64,000 nucleotides of DNA from a bacterium (GCA_028823995.1 JAPPFD010000031.1:1-64000); one strand, 5' to 3'; counted from the stretch's first letter, positions 41,309 through 51,378 are shown. Notes: generated by a model not told the origin, from the sequence alone. Program-made: numbers and translations.

Positions 41309-44300
41309 ATGGCTGACTACAACCTTTCAACTTTATCTCCCCGCTCGTTTGAGCAGTTGATTCAAGCGTTAGCAGCTAAGGTTTTGGGCCCTGGGATTGT
41401 GGTGTTTGGGGATGGCCCCGACGGTGGGCGAGAGGCGACTTTCGAACGGAAGGTACCTTACCCCACGCATTTAGATGGCTGGGATGGTTATGGCGTTGTA
41501 CAGGCAAAATTCCGGCAGCGTTCCGGCAATGTCTATGAAGACGGGCTATGGGCAGTAGAGCAACTAAGGGACGAGTTACAAAAGTATACCGACCCAGACA
41601 CCAACATACGGTCACCTGATTTCTTCATTTACGCTACGAATGTGGTTCTAACACCAGTAAAGGATAAAGGTTCCAAAGACAAGGCATTTGCCGTTCTAAA
41701 GGAATTCAAATCGCAATCACATCTCAAGGACTACGCCATATGGGACTATGACCAGATTCGCATATTCCTTGACATTTATCCTGAAGTTAGGACCACCTAT
41801 TCCACTTTCATAACGCCAGGCGATGTGCTCGCGGCCGCCTTTGCGACACTAAAACCGGCATCGGTTGACATGCATACTACCATGACGCGGTTTTTGGAAA
41901 AGGAATTGCTAAGCGATGAGTACGTCAATCTGGAGCAAGCTGGTCACACTGTAAACGAACCTATACCTCTAGCCACGGTGTTTGTTGACCTGCCTATTCA
42001 ACATGAGCCCAATATGATTAGGTCACATATGCTGGGCGAGGCCCTTGAGGATCTTAATGATGTCGGCCGGCCTCAGCTTAAGGAAGGATTCATCAGAAAC
42101 GTATTGGCCGCATCTTCCGAACGTCTTGATCCTGCTTCTGTGGGTGCCTCTCCAGTGCCAGACCGCATTGAGGCAGGTTTAGCTGGAGCATCCCGCGGGC
42201 GGTTTGTATTGATCGGAGGTCCAGGTCAGGGAAAGACTACGTTGACGCAGTTCATTTGCCAAATCTTCCGTGCTGCGGTCATCGCGAGAAAACCTGAGCA
42301 TACATGGTCTCCGCCCACAAAGGGTGCCTTAGGAACGATTCAGCACCATTGCGAAAGCGAAAACATCTCGCATAAAGTCGTGCCTCGCTTTCCTTTTAAA
42401 TTGACATTAAACGATTTTGCCAAGGCTTTGGCTCCCAGTTCGGAGTCGCCAATATACTCCGTGCTTGGCTATTTGTCATCACAAATAAAGAGACGCACTG
42501 ATGCCGAGGTATCACCGGCGGATCTACGTCAGTTCCTCGCGGTCTATCCAAGTGTCTTCATTTTTGACGGATTAGATGAGGTACCACCTTCAAGCAACAG
42601 AGATGAAGTTCTGCGTGCCATTAGAGAGTTCTGGGTGGATGCCAGCAGTGCTAACGCGGACATTCTCTCAATAGCGACTAGTCGCCCCCAAGGCTACAAT
42701 GAGGACTTTTCACCGCTGTATTACCAACACCAACATCTGGCCGAGTTGTCGGAACAACTTGGTTGGCATTATGCGCAGCGGCTCGCTGCAGTCCGGTATG
42801 GTGCTGACGAAGATCGGAAAGAAAAGGTGTTAGGCCGGTTAAGGCGGGCTTTTGGAGATCCATCAACCAGTCGTTTGATGAGGACACCGTTGCAGGTAAC
42901 GATTATGACTGCGTTGGTAGATCGTTTAGGGCAGCCTCCACAAGCGCGTTGGAATCTGTTTAATTCATATTACGACGTCATATACGACAGAGAAATGGAA
43001 AGGGACATCTCTGCGTCAAGGATATTGAGTGAATACGAACCCGACATTAGGACTATCCACAACCAAGTGGGCCTCATCCTTCAAGTGGACTCTGAAAGGA
43101 CAGGCAGAACAGACGCTTTGTTGGATCGCCATCGATTTGTGTCTCTTGTAGAAGCGCGGCTAAGGGCGGAGGAACATCCGGAGGAGGATCGACGCACTAT
43201 CGCCGAACAGATCGTGGCAGCGGCCTCGGAGCGTTTGGTGTTTTTGGTCGAAATGGAAGCGGAGAGAATAGGATTTGAAATCCGCTCGTTGCAAGAGTTT
43301 ATGGCGGCAGAGAGCTTAGTGGAGGACACCTATCCCGACATCCAGGCGCGATTAGAGGAAATAGCTCCCATCCCATTCTGGAGGAACGTTTTCTTGTTTG
43401 CTGCGGGCAAATGTTTTGCTCAGCGGCAGGAGCTTCGCGAGTTGGTGCATTCAACTTGTGCCGCTTTGAATGAAGAAGACGGTAACGAGGGGGAAGGTTT
43501 GCACTTAGTGGGTGCGGACCTGGCCATCGCCTTGCTAGAGGAGGGTTCGGCACGGCGGCAGCCGAAATACAAAACGCTGCTAGGGAGACTGGCGATTAGA
43601 GCGCTGGATAAGGCCAACCCCCGTCTGCATGCACAGTTAGCTAATGTGTATGATTCTCAAATGGAGACCATTTACCGAGACGAATTAGGGCTGCGACTTA
43701 CAGGTAGCGACCATGTTAAGTTCTTAGGAGCTTGGAATTGTTTACTTGCGCTTGTCGCTAATGACGTCGACTGGGCTACCGACATGGCAAACAGTTATTG
43801 GCCTAATGGCGTCCAAGACCAGGTTGATATTCTGTTAGCCGACACTGACCACACTAAGAACGGTTGGGCAACTGAGCAGGTGCTGCGCCTAATTCCGAGG
43901 ACACCCATTGGTACGTTTGTAGGTGTGTTCCAGTCAGAAAAACGAAGGGCATTATTGGAGCGACAGGACGTGGACCCGACCCTAAAAGCCGCGATTTCAA
44001 TACTGGAGTCTCCTAGACATCACGGCGGCCCTAGAGTCACGGTTTTAGATACGATGTTGTCCTACGGGCCAATTAACCGGTTGACTCCTGGTAGCGCGAC
44101 GGTTTTGCAAACGCTTAATGCGATTTCTGACTGGCATCCCAGTTGGCTACCGTATAAGTGGGCTGGCAGATTCTTAGAGGCACCTTCCAAAGATATGTTA
44201 GCGAGTACACTTAAGGCCTTTGCAAAGGTCTCCTTTGACGAGGACCATGCAGCGAATAGGACTGTGTGGCGAACATTACCGTGGCCTATTGTAGCGTGTC

Positions 44301-45370
44301 TGGAGTCATGTACCGATGCGAAAAAGCTATTGGAGCTGGCAGACGGAGCCAAAGAAGGGAGATTGGGCGACCAAGACGATTGGATCACAGCCGAGACTCG
44401 CTGGTTCGATGAGGGTATCGTGTGGGAAGATGTGCTTTCAATGGCGGATCAGCGTTTGCCGTTCGACGCGAGAATTGGGACTACTGGATTTCCAGTAACG
44501 TTATCGCCGTTGAAGGTTTTTAATCCGATGTTTATTATGGATGCGGATAGAAGAACCTTAGAAGATGTGATACCACTGTTTAGTAATTTGCCTTCCGGTA
44601 GGTCCCGTCAGTTCGTTGCTGAAGTTATCAACTGGTTAATGTTCCTTTACTCCTTCCCCGCACGCTTAGAGGACTTTCCTACCTTACGGCAGACGGATGT
44701 GGATACATTAGAAGAGATTTATCGAGTGCTTCCTGCGGGACAGCCTGTTCCCCTTCATGTGTTGGCTAACTTGGTCAGTGAATCACCAACTGCTGGGGCA
44801 AAGCTATTTCTTACCGTGGGAAGAAGACACTCCTCCTTTGACTGCCACGTTGGTAACTCGTCACTGGTCGACGATGGTGTTGAAGTCTTGCGGAGAGCTT
44901 ACGATGTTCTGAATAGGGACACGGCGATGTTGCCGGTTCTGGGGGCAGTAGCAGAACGAGGGCAGTTAGGCGATCTGGGACTGGAGATCAAGAAAGTCGA
45001 AGCGCTTGACAAGCCGAACGAAAAGCTAGCAGGTCTGTTGATCAAGCTCTGCCAACAGAATGTCTGGCTAGGTGGCGGCAAGGAAGATCTGATATCCATT
45101 GCCCAAGATATCGGGTGTTCACGCGGCGATGCCTTCAATAGAATAGTTAACACATTGGAAAACAATCGATTACTGGGTGATGAAGCAACGGGGTTTGTGA
45201 TAGCATTGAAGGCATTGATGCCGGCAAGAGACTATCGTGCACAAAGGCGCTACGTCAGCTTACTTGAGGAATCCCTGGGAAGAAGGACAAGCCGTTTTAG
45301 GGAAGTCAGGGTATCGGAACGCTTTGGTTTACCTGAAGGGATGATCGAGTTGCTAGGATCCGATGGATAG
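41309..45370 (+). CDS. Mrr-NACHT fusion protein, putative STAND-type anti-phage effector
   Basis: A 1353-residue protein. Residues about 8-110 form an Mrr-like nuclease: SFEQLIQALAAKVLG, D38 in GDGPDGGREATF and Q65-x-K67 in VVQAKF. A NACHT-type NTPase follows: Walker A GGPGQGKTT at 303-311 and Walker B VFIFDGLDE at 416-424, with SRPQGY as sensor region. About 650-1353 is a long helical C-terminus suited to target recognition. This layout matches bacterial NLR-like defence proteins (Avs/bNACHT), which sense phage proteins and then cut DNA. Codon use is strikingly AT-rich (TTA, AGA, ATA) compared with its neighbours, pointing to recent transfer. Confidence 0.85.
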   Translation: MADYNLSTLSPRSFEQLIQALAAKVLGPGIVVFGDGPDGGREATFERKVPYPTHLDGWDGYGVVQAKFRQRSGNVYEDGLWAVEQLRDELQKYTDPDTNIRSPDFFIYATNVVLTPVKDKGSKDKAFAVLKEFKSQSHLKDYAIWDYDQIRIFLDIYPEVRTTYSTFITPGDVLAAAFATLKPASVDMHTTMTRFLEKELLSDEYVNLEQAGHTVNEPIPLATVFVDLPIQHEPNMIRSHMLGEALEDLNDVGRPQLKEGFIRNVLAASSERLDPASVGASPVPDRIEAGLAGASRGRFVLIGGPGQGKTTLTQFICQIFRAAVIARKPEHTWSPPTKGALGTIQHHCESENISHKVVPRFPFKLTLNDFAKALAPSSESPIYSVLGYLSSQIKRRTDAEVSPADLRQFLAVYPSVFIFDGLDEVPPSSNRDEVLRAIREFWVDASSANADILSIATSRPQGYNEDFSPLYYQHQHLAELSEQLGWHYAQRLAAVRYGADEDRKEKVLGRLRRAFGDPSTSRLMRTPLQVTIMTALVDRLGQPPQARWNLFNSYYDVIYDREMERDISASRILSEYEPDIRTIHNQVGLILQVDSERTGRTDALLDRHRFVSLVEARLRAEEHPEEDRRTIAEQIVAAASERLVFLVEMEAERIGFEIRSLQEFMAAESLVEDTYPDIQARLEEIAPIPFWRNVFLFAAGKCFAQRQELRELVHSTCAALNEEDGNEGEGLHLVGADLAIALLEEGSARRQPKYKTLLGRLAIRALDKANPRLHAQLANVYDSQMETIYRDELGLRLTGSDHVKFLGAWNCLLALVANDVDWATDMANSYWPNGVQDQVDILLADTDHTKNGWATEQVLRLIPRTPIGTFVGVFQSEKRRALLERQDVDPTLKAAISILESPRHHGGPRVTVLDTMLSYGPINRLTPGSATVLQTLNAISDWHPSWLPYKWAGRFLEAPSKDMLASTLKAFAKVSFDEDHAANRTVWRTLPWPIVACLESCTDAKKLLELADGAKEGRLGDQDDWITAETRWFDEGIVWEDVLSMADQRLPFDARIGTTGFPVTLSPLKVFNPMFIMDADRRTLEDVIPLFSNLPSGRSRQFVAEVINWLMFLYSFPARLEDFPTLRQTDVDTLEEIYRVLPAGQPVPLHVLANLVSESPTAGAKLFLTVGRRHSSFDCHVGNSSLVDDGVEVLRRAYDVLNRDTAMLPVLGAVAERGQLGDLGLEIKKVEALDKPNEKLAGLLIKLCQQNVWLGGGKEDLISIAQDIGCSRGDAFNRIVNTLENNRLLGDEATGFVIALKALMPARDYRAQRRYVSLLEESLGRRTSRFREVRVSERFGLPEGMIELLGSDG

Positions 45371-45482
45371 GAGAGTTGTCTGGGTCGTGGTCCCAGAAGA
45401 AGAGGACCGTGGATGACCTCCAAATCGTTGGTTATGCTTTTCTTCGATCTTAAGGCGAGTCTGTGGTAATCCGGTTTATGTG

Positions 45483-46271
45483 TCAAAGGTGGTCTGGACT
45501 CAACACTATGTCCAGAGTTGCCTCGAATACGGTCATGTTGGCAACCTCAAGACTGCTTTGCTCCTCAGGCGTTAGGGGGTCGAGGAAGCTTCGATCGGCG
45601 GTGAGTTGATCCCAGACCACCAGCAGCGCTGTGGCGGCGAAGCCGAAGTGTTTTGCTACGGCGAAGAGTGTGGCGGCTTCCATGTCGACTGATCCGTAGG
45701 CTGTCTCCCGCCATTCCTCGACCATGGCTCCGCTCTGGGCGAAGATGGAACTCCAGGTCAGATGTAGGGAGTCCGCGGTTCTGATACCCCTGTTCTCCAG
45801 GGCAGTCCTACCTTGCGCGGTCAGGTGCCGGTCGGAGCGGACGATGCCGGGGTCTGAGGTCACTGTCTTGTAGAGGTGCGCTACGCCCTCCCGAGCCACG
45901 GCTCGCGAAGGGACGACCACGTCCCCGGTAGCCAACCCGGGATCTAGAGCGCCGCAGGTGCCGATTATCACCATCCGGGAGGTGCCCAGTACTCCGAACA
46001 GGTGTGCCAACTCGACGGCCCTTGGTGCTCCGTAGACGCAGGAGTAGACGACGGGTGATCCTTGCCAGAAGCCGTAGAACATGTCTGGGAAGGCGAGTTC
46101 ACGCACGTCGTCCAGGTAGCTCAGGCGCCACTCGGTGCGTTGGGCTCGCCACCAGGAGCCCTCCATGATCACTGCTTTCGGGATGTCTGCGGCGTCCATT
46201 CCGAGCGCCTCCAGCCATTCTTCTCGGCCGAGGTCCATCACGGCTCTGTGTTTGGGTTGGCGATCGTTCAT
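45483..46271 (-). CDS. Nucleoside phosphorylase family protein
   Basis: A 262-residue PNP_UDP_1-type enzyme. MVIIGTCGALDPGLATGDVVVPS is the phosphate/ribose-binding motif and YGSVDMEAATLFAVAKHFG the nucleoside-binding one. It probably splits purine nucleosides or uridine with phosphate into base and ribose-1-phosphate. The ATG at 46271 overlaps the MFS gene's stop, so nucleoside entry and cleavage appear linked. It is the last gene of the minus-strand operon and converges on the Mrr-NACHT gene. Confidence 0.87.
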   Translation of the reverse strand: MNDRQPKHRAVMDLGREEWLEALGMDAADIPKAVIMEGSWWRAQRTEWRLSYLDDVRELAFPDMFYGFWQGSPVVYSCVYGAPRAVELAHLFGVLGTSRMVIIGTCGALDPGLATGDVVVPSRAVAREGVAHLYKTVTSDPGIVRSDRHLTAQGRTALENRGIRTADSLHLTWSSIFAQSGAMVEEWRETAYGSVDMEAATLFAVAKHFGFAATALLVVWDQLTADRSFLDPLTPEEQSSLEVANMTVFEATLDIVLSPDHL

Positions 46272-47494
46272 CGGCCGAGTCTCACTTCGTGTAGGCGGGA
46301 TCGTGTCCATATGTACCAGCCGATGATCCAGATTGCACCTGCCAGGACGGATCCGGCCAGGAATAGGAACACCCCGTCCCAGGCGTCCTGGTCGACGAGC
46401 CTTCCCACGATCGGTGATCCTGCGCCGCCGCCCAGGTTGAAACCCAGCGAATAGATGCCGCTGACCAACGCCACGCCTGTGGGAGAGGTCATCCTGGGAA
46501 ACAGGCTGAGCACGATGGAAGATGACGCGCCGACCAGGGCGGTGGCTACCGCGACGGTGGCGAATCCCGCCAGCAGACCGGACGCCTGGCTGACCATTGC
46601 CAGTGCCGCTGCGGTGGCTCCCAGCACCAGGGCGCCCCTCTGGGCGGCGCCCGGACCGCGGGAGTGTCGAAACCAGCGCCCGATGGCGAGGATGGCGCCG
46701 ATGGCTATGGCCGGCATGGCGGCGGAGAGTAGTCCGGAACGGCCCACCGCCTGGTTGTGCACCTCTACGAAGTAGGCAGGCGTCCACACCACCAGCGCAA
46801 CGAACGCGGCACCCAAGGCCACCGCCGGGGGGAGGAGTCCGAGCGCTCGGGCGATCGAGGCACGCGGGCGGTTGGCACCCGATGACGGTTGGATCGGATC
46901 GCGCACTCCGATCCACCAGGCGACGCCGGCGGGAATCAGAACGATGCCGGCGGCCATGAACACGGCTGCGACCCCGCCTTGTTCGACGATGGAGCCCCCT
47001 AGGGCGAAGGTGAGAGCGGTCCCGGCTACGAAGGAGGAACCGAAGGAGGAGATGATCCGTCCGGCTCCCTTCTGGGATACCCAGCGGCCTATTGCTCCCA
47101 TGATTGGTGTCCATCCCATGGCCTGGAAGATCCCGTTGGCCGACCAGATGACCAGCGATAGGGCGAAGTTGTGGATGGTCAGGATGAAGAGGACGTTCAT
47201 CAGCCCGCTTCCCACCAGGCCCAGTCCGACCAGGAGGCGTGCGCCGATCCGGTCGGCCAGGATCCCGACCGGGAGCGCCGACAGCGAGTACACCCAGAAG
47301 AACCCGGCCGCCAGAGCGCCGATGCGAATGGCGTCGAGTCCCTGTTCCTCCCCGAGTCCGGGGACTGCCACAGAGAAGTTGACCCTCCCCATGTAGTAGA
47401 GGGCGTACACCGACCATCCGGCGACGATCAGACCCCAGCGGGTTCCGTTGTCGGGCGTGGAGATGGACCCACCGGAAGGACCGGAGCGGGCCAA
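46268..47494 (-). CDS. MFS transporter (OPA/GlpT-like or nucleoside-type)
   Basis: A 408-residue carrier with about 12 helices. YALYYMGRVNFSVAVPGL near helix 1 resembles organophosphate:phosphate antiporters, and GILADRIGARLLVGLG is the MFS loop-2 motif. Its place between an ABC importer and a nucleoside phosphorylase suggests uptake of a nucleoside or phosphorylated sugar. The start is a TTG, seven bases after the ATPase stop with GGGA upstream; it is the only start that keeps the first helix intact. Confidence 0.82.
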   Translation of the reverse strand: MARSGPSGGSISTPDNGTRWGLIVAGWSVYALYYMGRVNFSVAVPGLGEEQGLDAIRIGALAAGFFWVYSLSALPVGILADRIGARLLVGLGLVGSGLMNVLFILTIHNFALSLVIWSANGIFQAMGWTPIMGAIGRWVSQKGAGRIISSFGSSFVAGTALTFALGGSIVEQGGVAAVFMAAGIVLIPAGVAWWIGVRDPIQPSSGANRPRASIARALGLLPPAVALGAAFVALVVWTPAYFVEVHNQAVGRSGLLSAAMPAIAIGAILAIGRWFRHSRGPGAAQRGALVLGATAAALAMVSQASGLLAGFATVAVATALVGASSSIVLSLFPRMTSPTGVALVSGIYSLGFNLGGGAGSPIVGRLVDQDAWDGVFLFLAGSVLAGAIWIIGWYIWTRSRLHEVRLGR

Positions 47495-47501
47495 GGGGTC
47501 C

Positions 47502-48575
47502 CTAACCGGTGGTGGCGGCGGGTTGTTCGGCGGTGTTCGGTCCCAGGACCCAGATCTTGTCGGGATCGAACTTCACCGGGATATTGTCTCCGTCGGCGAA
47601 CAACTTGACCTGTCCGGGTTCGGTGACCGCCTCGATCTCGATGTCGCCGATCCTGATCTGGAAGCGCGCGTAGCGTCCCGCGTAGACATGGGACAGGACG
47701 GTGCCGGAGACGCTGTTCTCGCCTCCTTCGCCCAGGTCGACCGCTTCGGGGCGGATGCTCAGCACTGCGTCTCCTTCGGGAACCAGCGAGTTGGGTGCGT
47801 CGAAGACTCCGATGTCGGTGGTGATCGTACCGTCCAGGTAGTAGCCCGGGATGAAGTTGGTGCCGCCGAAGAAGGTGGCGATATCGACGGTGTTGGGCGT
47901 GTCGTAGAAGGAATCGGGAGCGTCGAACTGCTGGAGGCGCCCGTCGAATAGGAGTGCCACCTTGTCGGCCAGCACCACGGCTTCCTCCTGGTCGTGGGTG
48001 ACGAAGACGGTGGTGATCCCCATCTCGGTCTGGATCCTCCGGATCAGCACGCGCATCTCGTCGCGGAGGTGGGCGTCGAGGTTGGAGAGGGGCTCGTCCA
48101 ACAGCAACACGTTGGGCTGGACTATCAGCGCGCGGGCCAGGGCGATCCGCTGCTGCTGTCCGCCCGAGAGCTGGTTGGGCTTTCGGTCCTCGAAGCCGGG
48201 GAGCTGCACCAGGTCGAGCATGTCCTGCACCCGCGATCGGATCTCTTTTTTGTTCACCTTTCGCATCTTCAGGCCGAAGCCGATGTTGTCGGCGATGTTC
48301 ATGTAGGGGAACAGCAGGTAGTTCTGGAACACCATCACCGCGCCGCGCTCTTCGGGCTTGATGCTGAGGATCGAGTCTCCGTCGAAGAGGATGTCTCCCG
48401 CGGTGGGCCGGAGGAGGCCGGCGATCATCTTCATGGTGGTGGTCTTTCCGCATCCCGAGGGTCCCAGGAGGGCGGTGAGCTTTCCGGACTCGATCTCCAG
48501 GTCCAGGTTGTCCACGGCGGGGGGCGACTTCTGGTCGAAGATCTTGGTCAGTCCGCTGAGTGTCACTTGGGTCAT
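47502..48575 (-). CDS. ABC transporter ATPase (PotA/UgpC type)
   Basis: A 357-residue ATPase: Walker A GPSGCGKTT (about 38-46), signature LSGGQQQR, Walker B VLLLDEPLSNLD, switch His in VTHDQEEA, and a C-terminal TOBE domain (about 280-350). This type drives polyamine, iron, thiamine or sugar-phosphate importers with separate permeases, as encoded next. Its ATG overlaps the preceding permease stop by 4 nt. Confidence 0.94.
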   Translation of the reverse strand: MTQVTLSGLTKIFDQKSPPAVDNLDLEIESGKLTALLGPSGCGKTTTMKMIAGLLRPTAGDILFDGDSILSIKPEERGAVMVFQNYLLFPYMNIADNIGFGLKMRKVNKKEIRSRVQDMLDLVQLPGFEDRKPNQLSGGQQQRIALARALIVQPNVLLLDEPLSNLDAHLRDEMRVLIRRIQTEMGITTVFVTHDQEEAVVLADKVALLFDGRLQQFDAPDSFYDTPNTVDIATFFGGTNFIPGYYLDGTITTDIGVFDAPNSLVPEGDAVLSIRPEAVDLGEGGENSVSGTVLSHVYAGRYARFQIRIGDIEIEAVTEPGQVKLFADGDNIPVKFDPDKIWVLGPNTAEQPAATTG

Positions 48576-49420
48576 ATGTTGCCGATACCTCCTACTGCGG
48601 CGCTGTCGCCGGACAGGTACTTGGAGCTCAGGAGCAGCACCAGTATGCCCGGCAGGATGAAGACCACGCTCAGCGCGCCGGCGATGGCTGGTTCGGAGCG
48701 GGCGAAATTGAACAACAGGATGGGGAGGGTCTCCACCTGTCCGTCACCGATCAGGAGGGTGAGGACGTACTGGCTCCAGGAGATCAGGAAGGTGAAGAGT
48801 GCGCCCACCACCACGCCGGGAAAGACGGCGGGGAGGGTGACGTAGCGCTGGGTGGCCCAGCGTCCCGCGCCTAAAGAGCGCGCCTGGAGCTCGTAGTCGA
48901 CGTCGTAGTTGGCGTAGACGCCGGACATCACCAGGGTCATGTAGGGGAGGGTGGGCACCAGGTGGACGAGGGTCACTCCCAGGATGTTTCCCGAGAGCCC
49001 GTAGCGGATGAACATGGTGTCGATGCCGAGCACCACCGCCAGGCCGGGGACGATGATGGGAGCGAGGATCAGGACCTCGACGATGCGCTTTCCCTTGAAG
49101 TTGTGGAGTCCCAGCGCGCGGCCGGCCGGCACTCCCAAGAGGACCGAGAGGACGGTGCATAAGAGGGCGATCAGGGTGGTCTGCCCGGTGGCGCCTATGA
49201 CGTTGTTGGTGGGGGAGATCACCTGTTCCCAGGCGCGGGCCGAGTACTCGCTGGGCAGGATGTCGGGGTAGAACCACCGGAAGCTGATCGACCAGATGAA
49301 GAGCGGCACCATGGGCGCCACCAGGAAGGCGAGAAGGCCCATGATCCCCGCCCAGCGCAGGGTGGTCCGCCCGATTGTGCGGGGGGCTATGCCGGGGAGG
49401 GGCGCGGGCGCGGTGGTCAT
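48572..49420 (-). CDS. ABC transporter permease (PotC/UgpE-like)
   Basis: A 282-residue permease with six helices. The coupling motif is ELQARSLGAGRWATQRYVTLPAVFPG (EAA-type loop), placed as in spermidine/putrescine and 2-aminoethylphosphonate importers. It follows the partner permease after 13 bases and overlaps the ATPase gene. Confidence 0.92.
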   Translation of the reverse strand: MTTAPAPLPGIAPRTIGRTTLRWAGIMGLLAFLVAPMVPLFIWSISFRWFYPDILPSEYSARAWEQVISPTNNVIGATGQTTLIALLCTVLSVLLGVPAGRALGLHNFKGKRIVEVLILAPIIVPGLAVVLGIDTMFIRYGLSGNILGVTLVHLVPTLPYMTLVMSGVYANYDVDYELQARSLGAGRWATQRYVTLPAVFPGVVVGALFTFLISWSQYVLTLLIGDGQVETLPILLFNFARSEPAIAGALSVVFILPGILVLLLSSKYLSGDSAAVGGIGNI

Positions 49421-49433
49421 GAGTGTTTCACCG

Positions 49434-50318
49434 TCATTCCCTTATGTAGACCCGCGACAGCTTCATGTATGCCATGATCAGGAGCGTCGAGATGAAGGCG
49501 ATCACCATGGCCATGGCCATTGCCTGGGGGCGGGCGGCCAGGTCGACGTCGGTGTAGCTCTGGTAGGCAAGGACGGGTAGCGCGGCGGGGAAGGTTCGTC
49601 CCAGGAGGTAGGGGATCTCGAAGGCGCCGAAGGTGAAGGCGAACACGATCACCGATGCCGATACCACCCCGGGCATGATCAGGGGGAGGGTGACCTGTCT
49701 GAAGGCCTGCCAGCGGTTGGCGCCCAGGGAGCGGGCCACCGACTCGTAGTCCTCTCCGACCGACAGCAGGATGGCGAGGACGATCACCCCGATGAAGGGG
49801 ATCTCCTTCCACACGTACTGGATGATGATCCCGATCGCCCACGGGTCGAACACCATGGCGGGAAAGTCGGCGGGGCGTTGGATGATGTCGAGGCCGGTCA
49901 TGATCCGCGATACCAGTCCGCTGTTCTGGAAGAGGTAGAGGACTCCGATGGCGCCGACCAGGTGGGGAATGGTGAGGTTGAGGGAGAAGAAGAAGTGGAC
50001 GATGCGCTTTCCCCGGAAGGCGGGGCGGAGCAACAGCGCGGAGGCCACCGCCAGGATGCTGGCGATCAGGGTGGAGGTGAAGGCGATGTGGAAGGTGAGC
50101 ACCAGGCTCTGCAGGAACCCGTTGTCGGTGAAGATCGCGAAGTAGGCGTCGAAATTGAAGTCGTTCAGCCCGATCAGAGGGAAGTAGTTGAGGCTCCGCA
50201 GGAAACCCGACGCCAGTCCTCCCAGGAAGAGGAGGACGATGACGGCCACCGCCGGGGCGAGGAGGACCGAGATGCTGAGCCGCTCGGCGCCCCTCTCGGA
50301 CAGACGGAACCGGTTCAT
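49434..50318 (-). CDS. ABC transporter permease (PotB-like)
   Basis: A 294-residue permease with six helices and the coupling motif YESVARSLGANRWQAFRQVTLPLIMPG. The N-terminus MNRFRLSERGAERLS precedes helix 1 as usual. It forms a heterodimer with the next permease. No solute-binding protein gene is found anywhere in this operon, which is unusual for this importer class. Confidence 0.92.
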   Translation of the reverse strand: MNRFRLSERGAERLSISVLLAPAVAVIVLLFLGGLASGFLRSLNYFPLIGLNDFNFDAYFAIFTDNGFLQSLVLTFHIAFTSTLIASILAVASALLLRPAFRGKRIVHFFFSLNLTIPHLVGAIGVLYLFQNSGLVSRIMTGLDIIQRPADFPAMVFDPWAIGIIIQYVWKEIPFIGVIVLAILLSVGEDYESVARSLGANRWQAFRQVTLPLIMPGVVSASVIVFAFTFGAFEIPYLLGRTFPAALPVLAYQSYTDVDLAARPQAMAMAMVIAFISTLLIMAYMKLSRVYIRE

Positions 50319-50334
50319 CTCACCCGCTTCTCGT

Positions 50335-51378
50335 TCACTTCGGTTGACTGTTTACTTCGATCATCACTTTGACGGAGCCCTCGCCGCCTTGGAGGGCGGT
50401 GTCCATCGCTTCGGCGGCGAACTCGAGGGGGAAACGGTGGCTCACCAGCCGGTCACCCTGGATCCGTCCCGAACTGAGGAGTTCGATGGCCTCGGGGAAG
50501 GCGTCTCGTCCCAGGTAGATGGGAATGACGGTGGCTTCCCGGGACTGGGCGAGCATCAGGTTGAAGGGGATGCGCTCTGTGATGTTGACGCCGACCGCGA
50601 CAACGCGGCCGCTGGGGCGGACCAGTTCCATGGCGGTCTCGAGGGTCCGGGCACTTCCCACCGCTTCGAAGGCGATGTCGGTGCCTGCCCGGTCGGTGGC
50701 TTGGCGGATCTCTTCTGTCTCCATTCCCCGTACATTGATTGCGGTAGTGGCGCCCAGGGCCTCGGCGATGGCGAGGCGGCCGGGGTCGATGTCGGTGATG
50801 TGGACCGCTCCGGCGCCGTAGCCTCGGCACACCGCCAGGATCAGGAGGCCGATCGGTCCGGCGCCGATGATGGTGACCGTCTCTCCGGGTCGCAGGCCGC
50901 TCCGGCGGACGGCGTGGACCGCGATGGAGGTGGGCTCTACCAGGGCTCCCAGTTGGAAGTCCATGTCGTCGGGTAGAGGGTGGAGTCCCCGGGCGGGGAC
51001 CACCACCGACTCCTGGAGTGCTCCGTCGGTGTGGGGGGATCCGGTGAACGAGATGTGGGGACACAGGTTGTAGACCCCTCTGTTGCAGGAGTCGCAGTTC
51101 CAGCATGGGAGGATGGGCTCCACCGCCACGTGGGTGCCGACCGGGACGGTTTCGGTGTCCGGTCCGATCTCTTCGACCACTCCGGCGAACTCGTGTCCCA
51201 GCACGTGGGGCTCTGTAACCCGCCAGTCGCCGATCCGACCCTCCTTGTAGTAGTGGAGGTCGGACCCGCAGATCCCCACCAGGCGGGGGGAGACCAATAC
51301 CTCCTCGGGTCCCGGTTCGGGGACCGGGCGCTCTTCGATCTCGAGGCCGCCCTCGGGGTGGAGCACAGCGGCTTTCAT
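50335..51378 (-). CDS. Zinc-dependent alcohol/polyol dehydrogenase
   Basis: A 347-residue MDR enzyme. Catalytic zinc ligands are in GICGSDLHYY and GHEFAG; the structural zinc is bound by four Cys in PCWNCDSCNRGVYNLC; the cofactor site is TIIGAGPIGLL followed by DIDPGRLA, whose Asp favours NAD. The group includes sorbitol, xylitol and L-threonine dehydrogenases. It likely oxidises a sugar or polyol in the operon's pathway. The ATG at 51378 shares a base with the nucleoside hydrolase stop (TGATG). Confidence 0.9.
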   Translation of the reverse strand: MKAAVLHPEGGLEIEERPVPEPGPEEVLVSPRLVGICGSDLHYYKEGRIGDWRVTEPHVLGHEFAGVVEEIGPDTETVPVGTHVAVEPILPCWNCDSCNRGVYNLCPHISFTGSPHTDGALQESVVVPARGLHPLPDDMDFQLGALVEPTSIAVHAVRRSGLRPGETVTIIGAGPIGLLILAVCRGYGAGAVHITDIDPGRLAIAEALGATTAINVRGMETEEIRQATDRAGTDIAFEAVGSARTLETAMELVRPSGRVVAVGVNITERIPFNLMLAQSREATVIPIYLGRDAFPEAIELLSSGRIQGDRLVSHRFPLEFAAEAMDTALQGGEGSVKVMIEVNSQPK

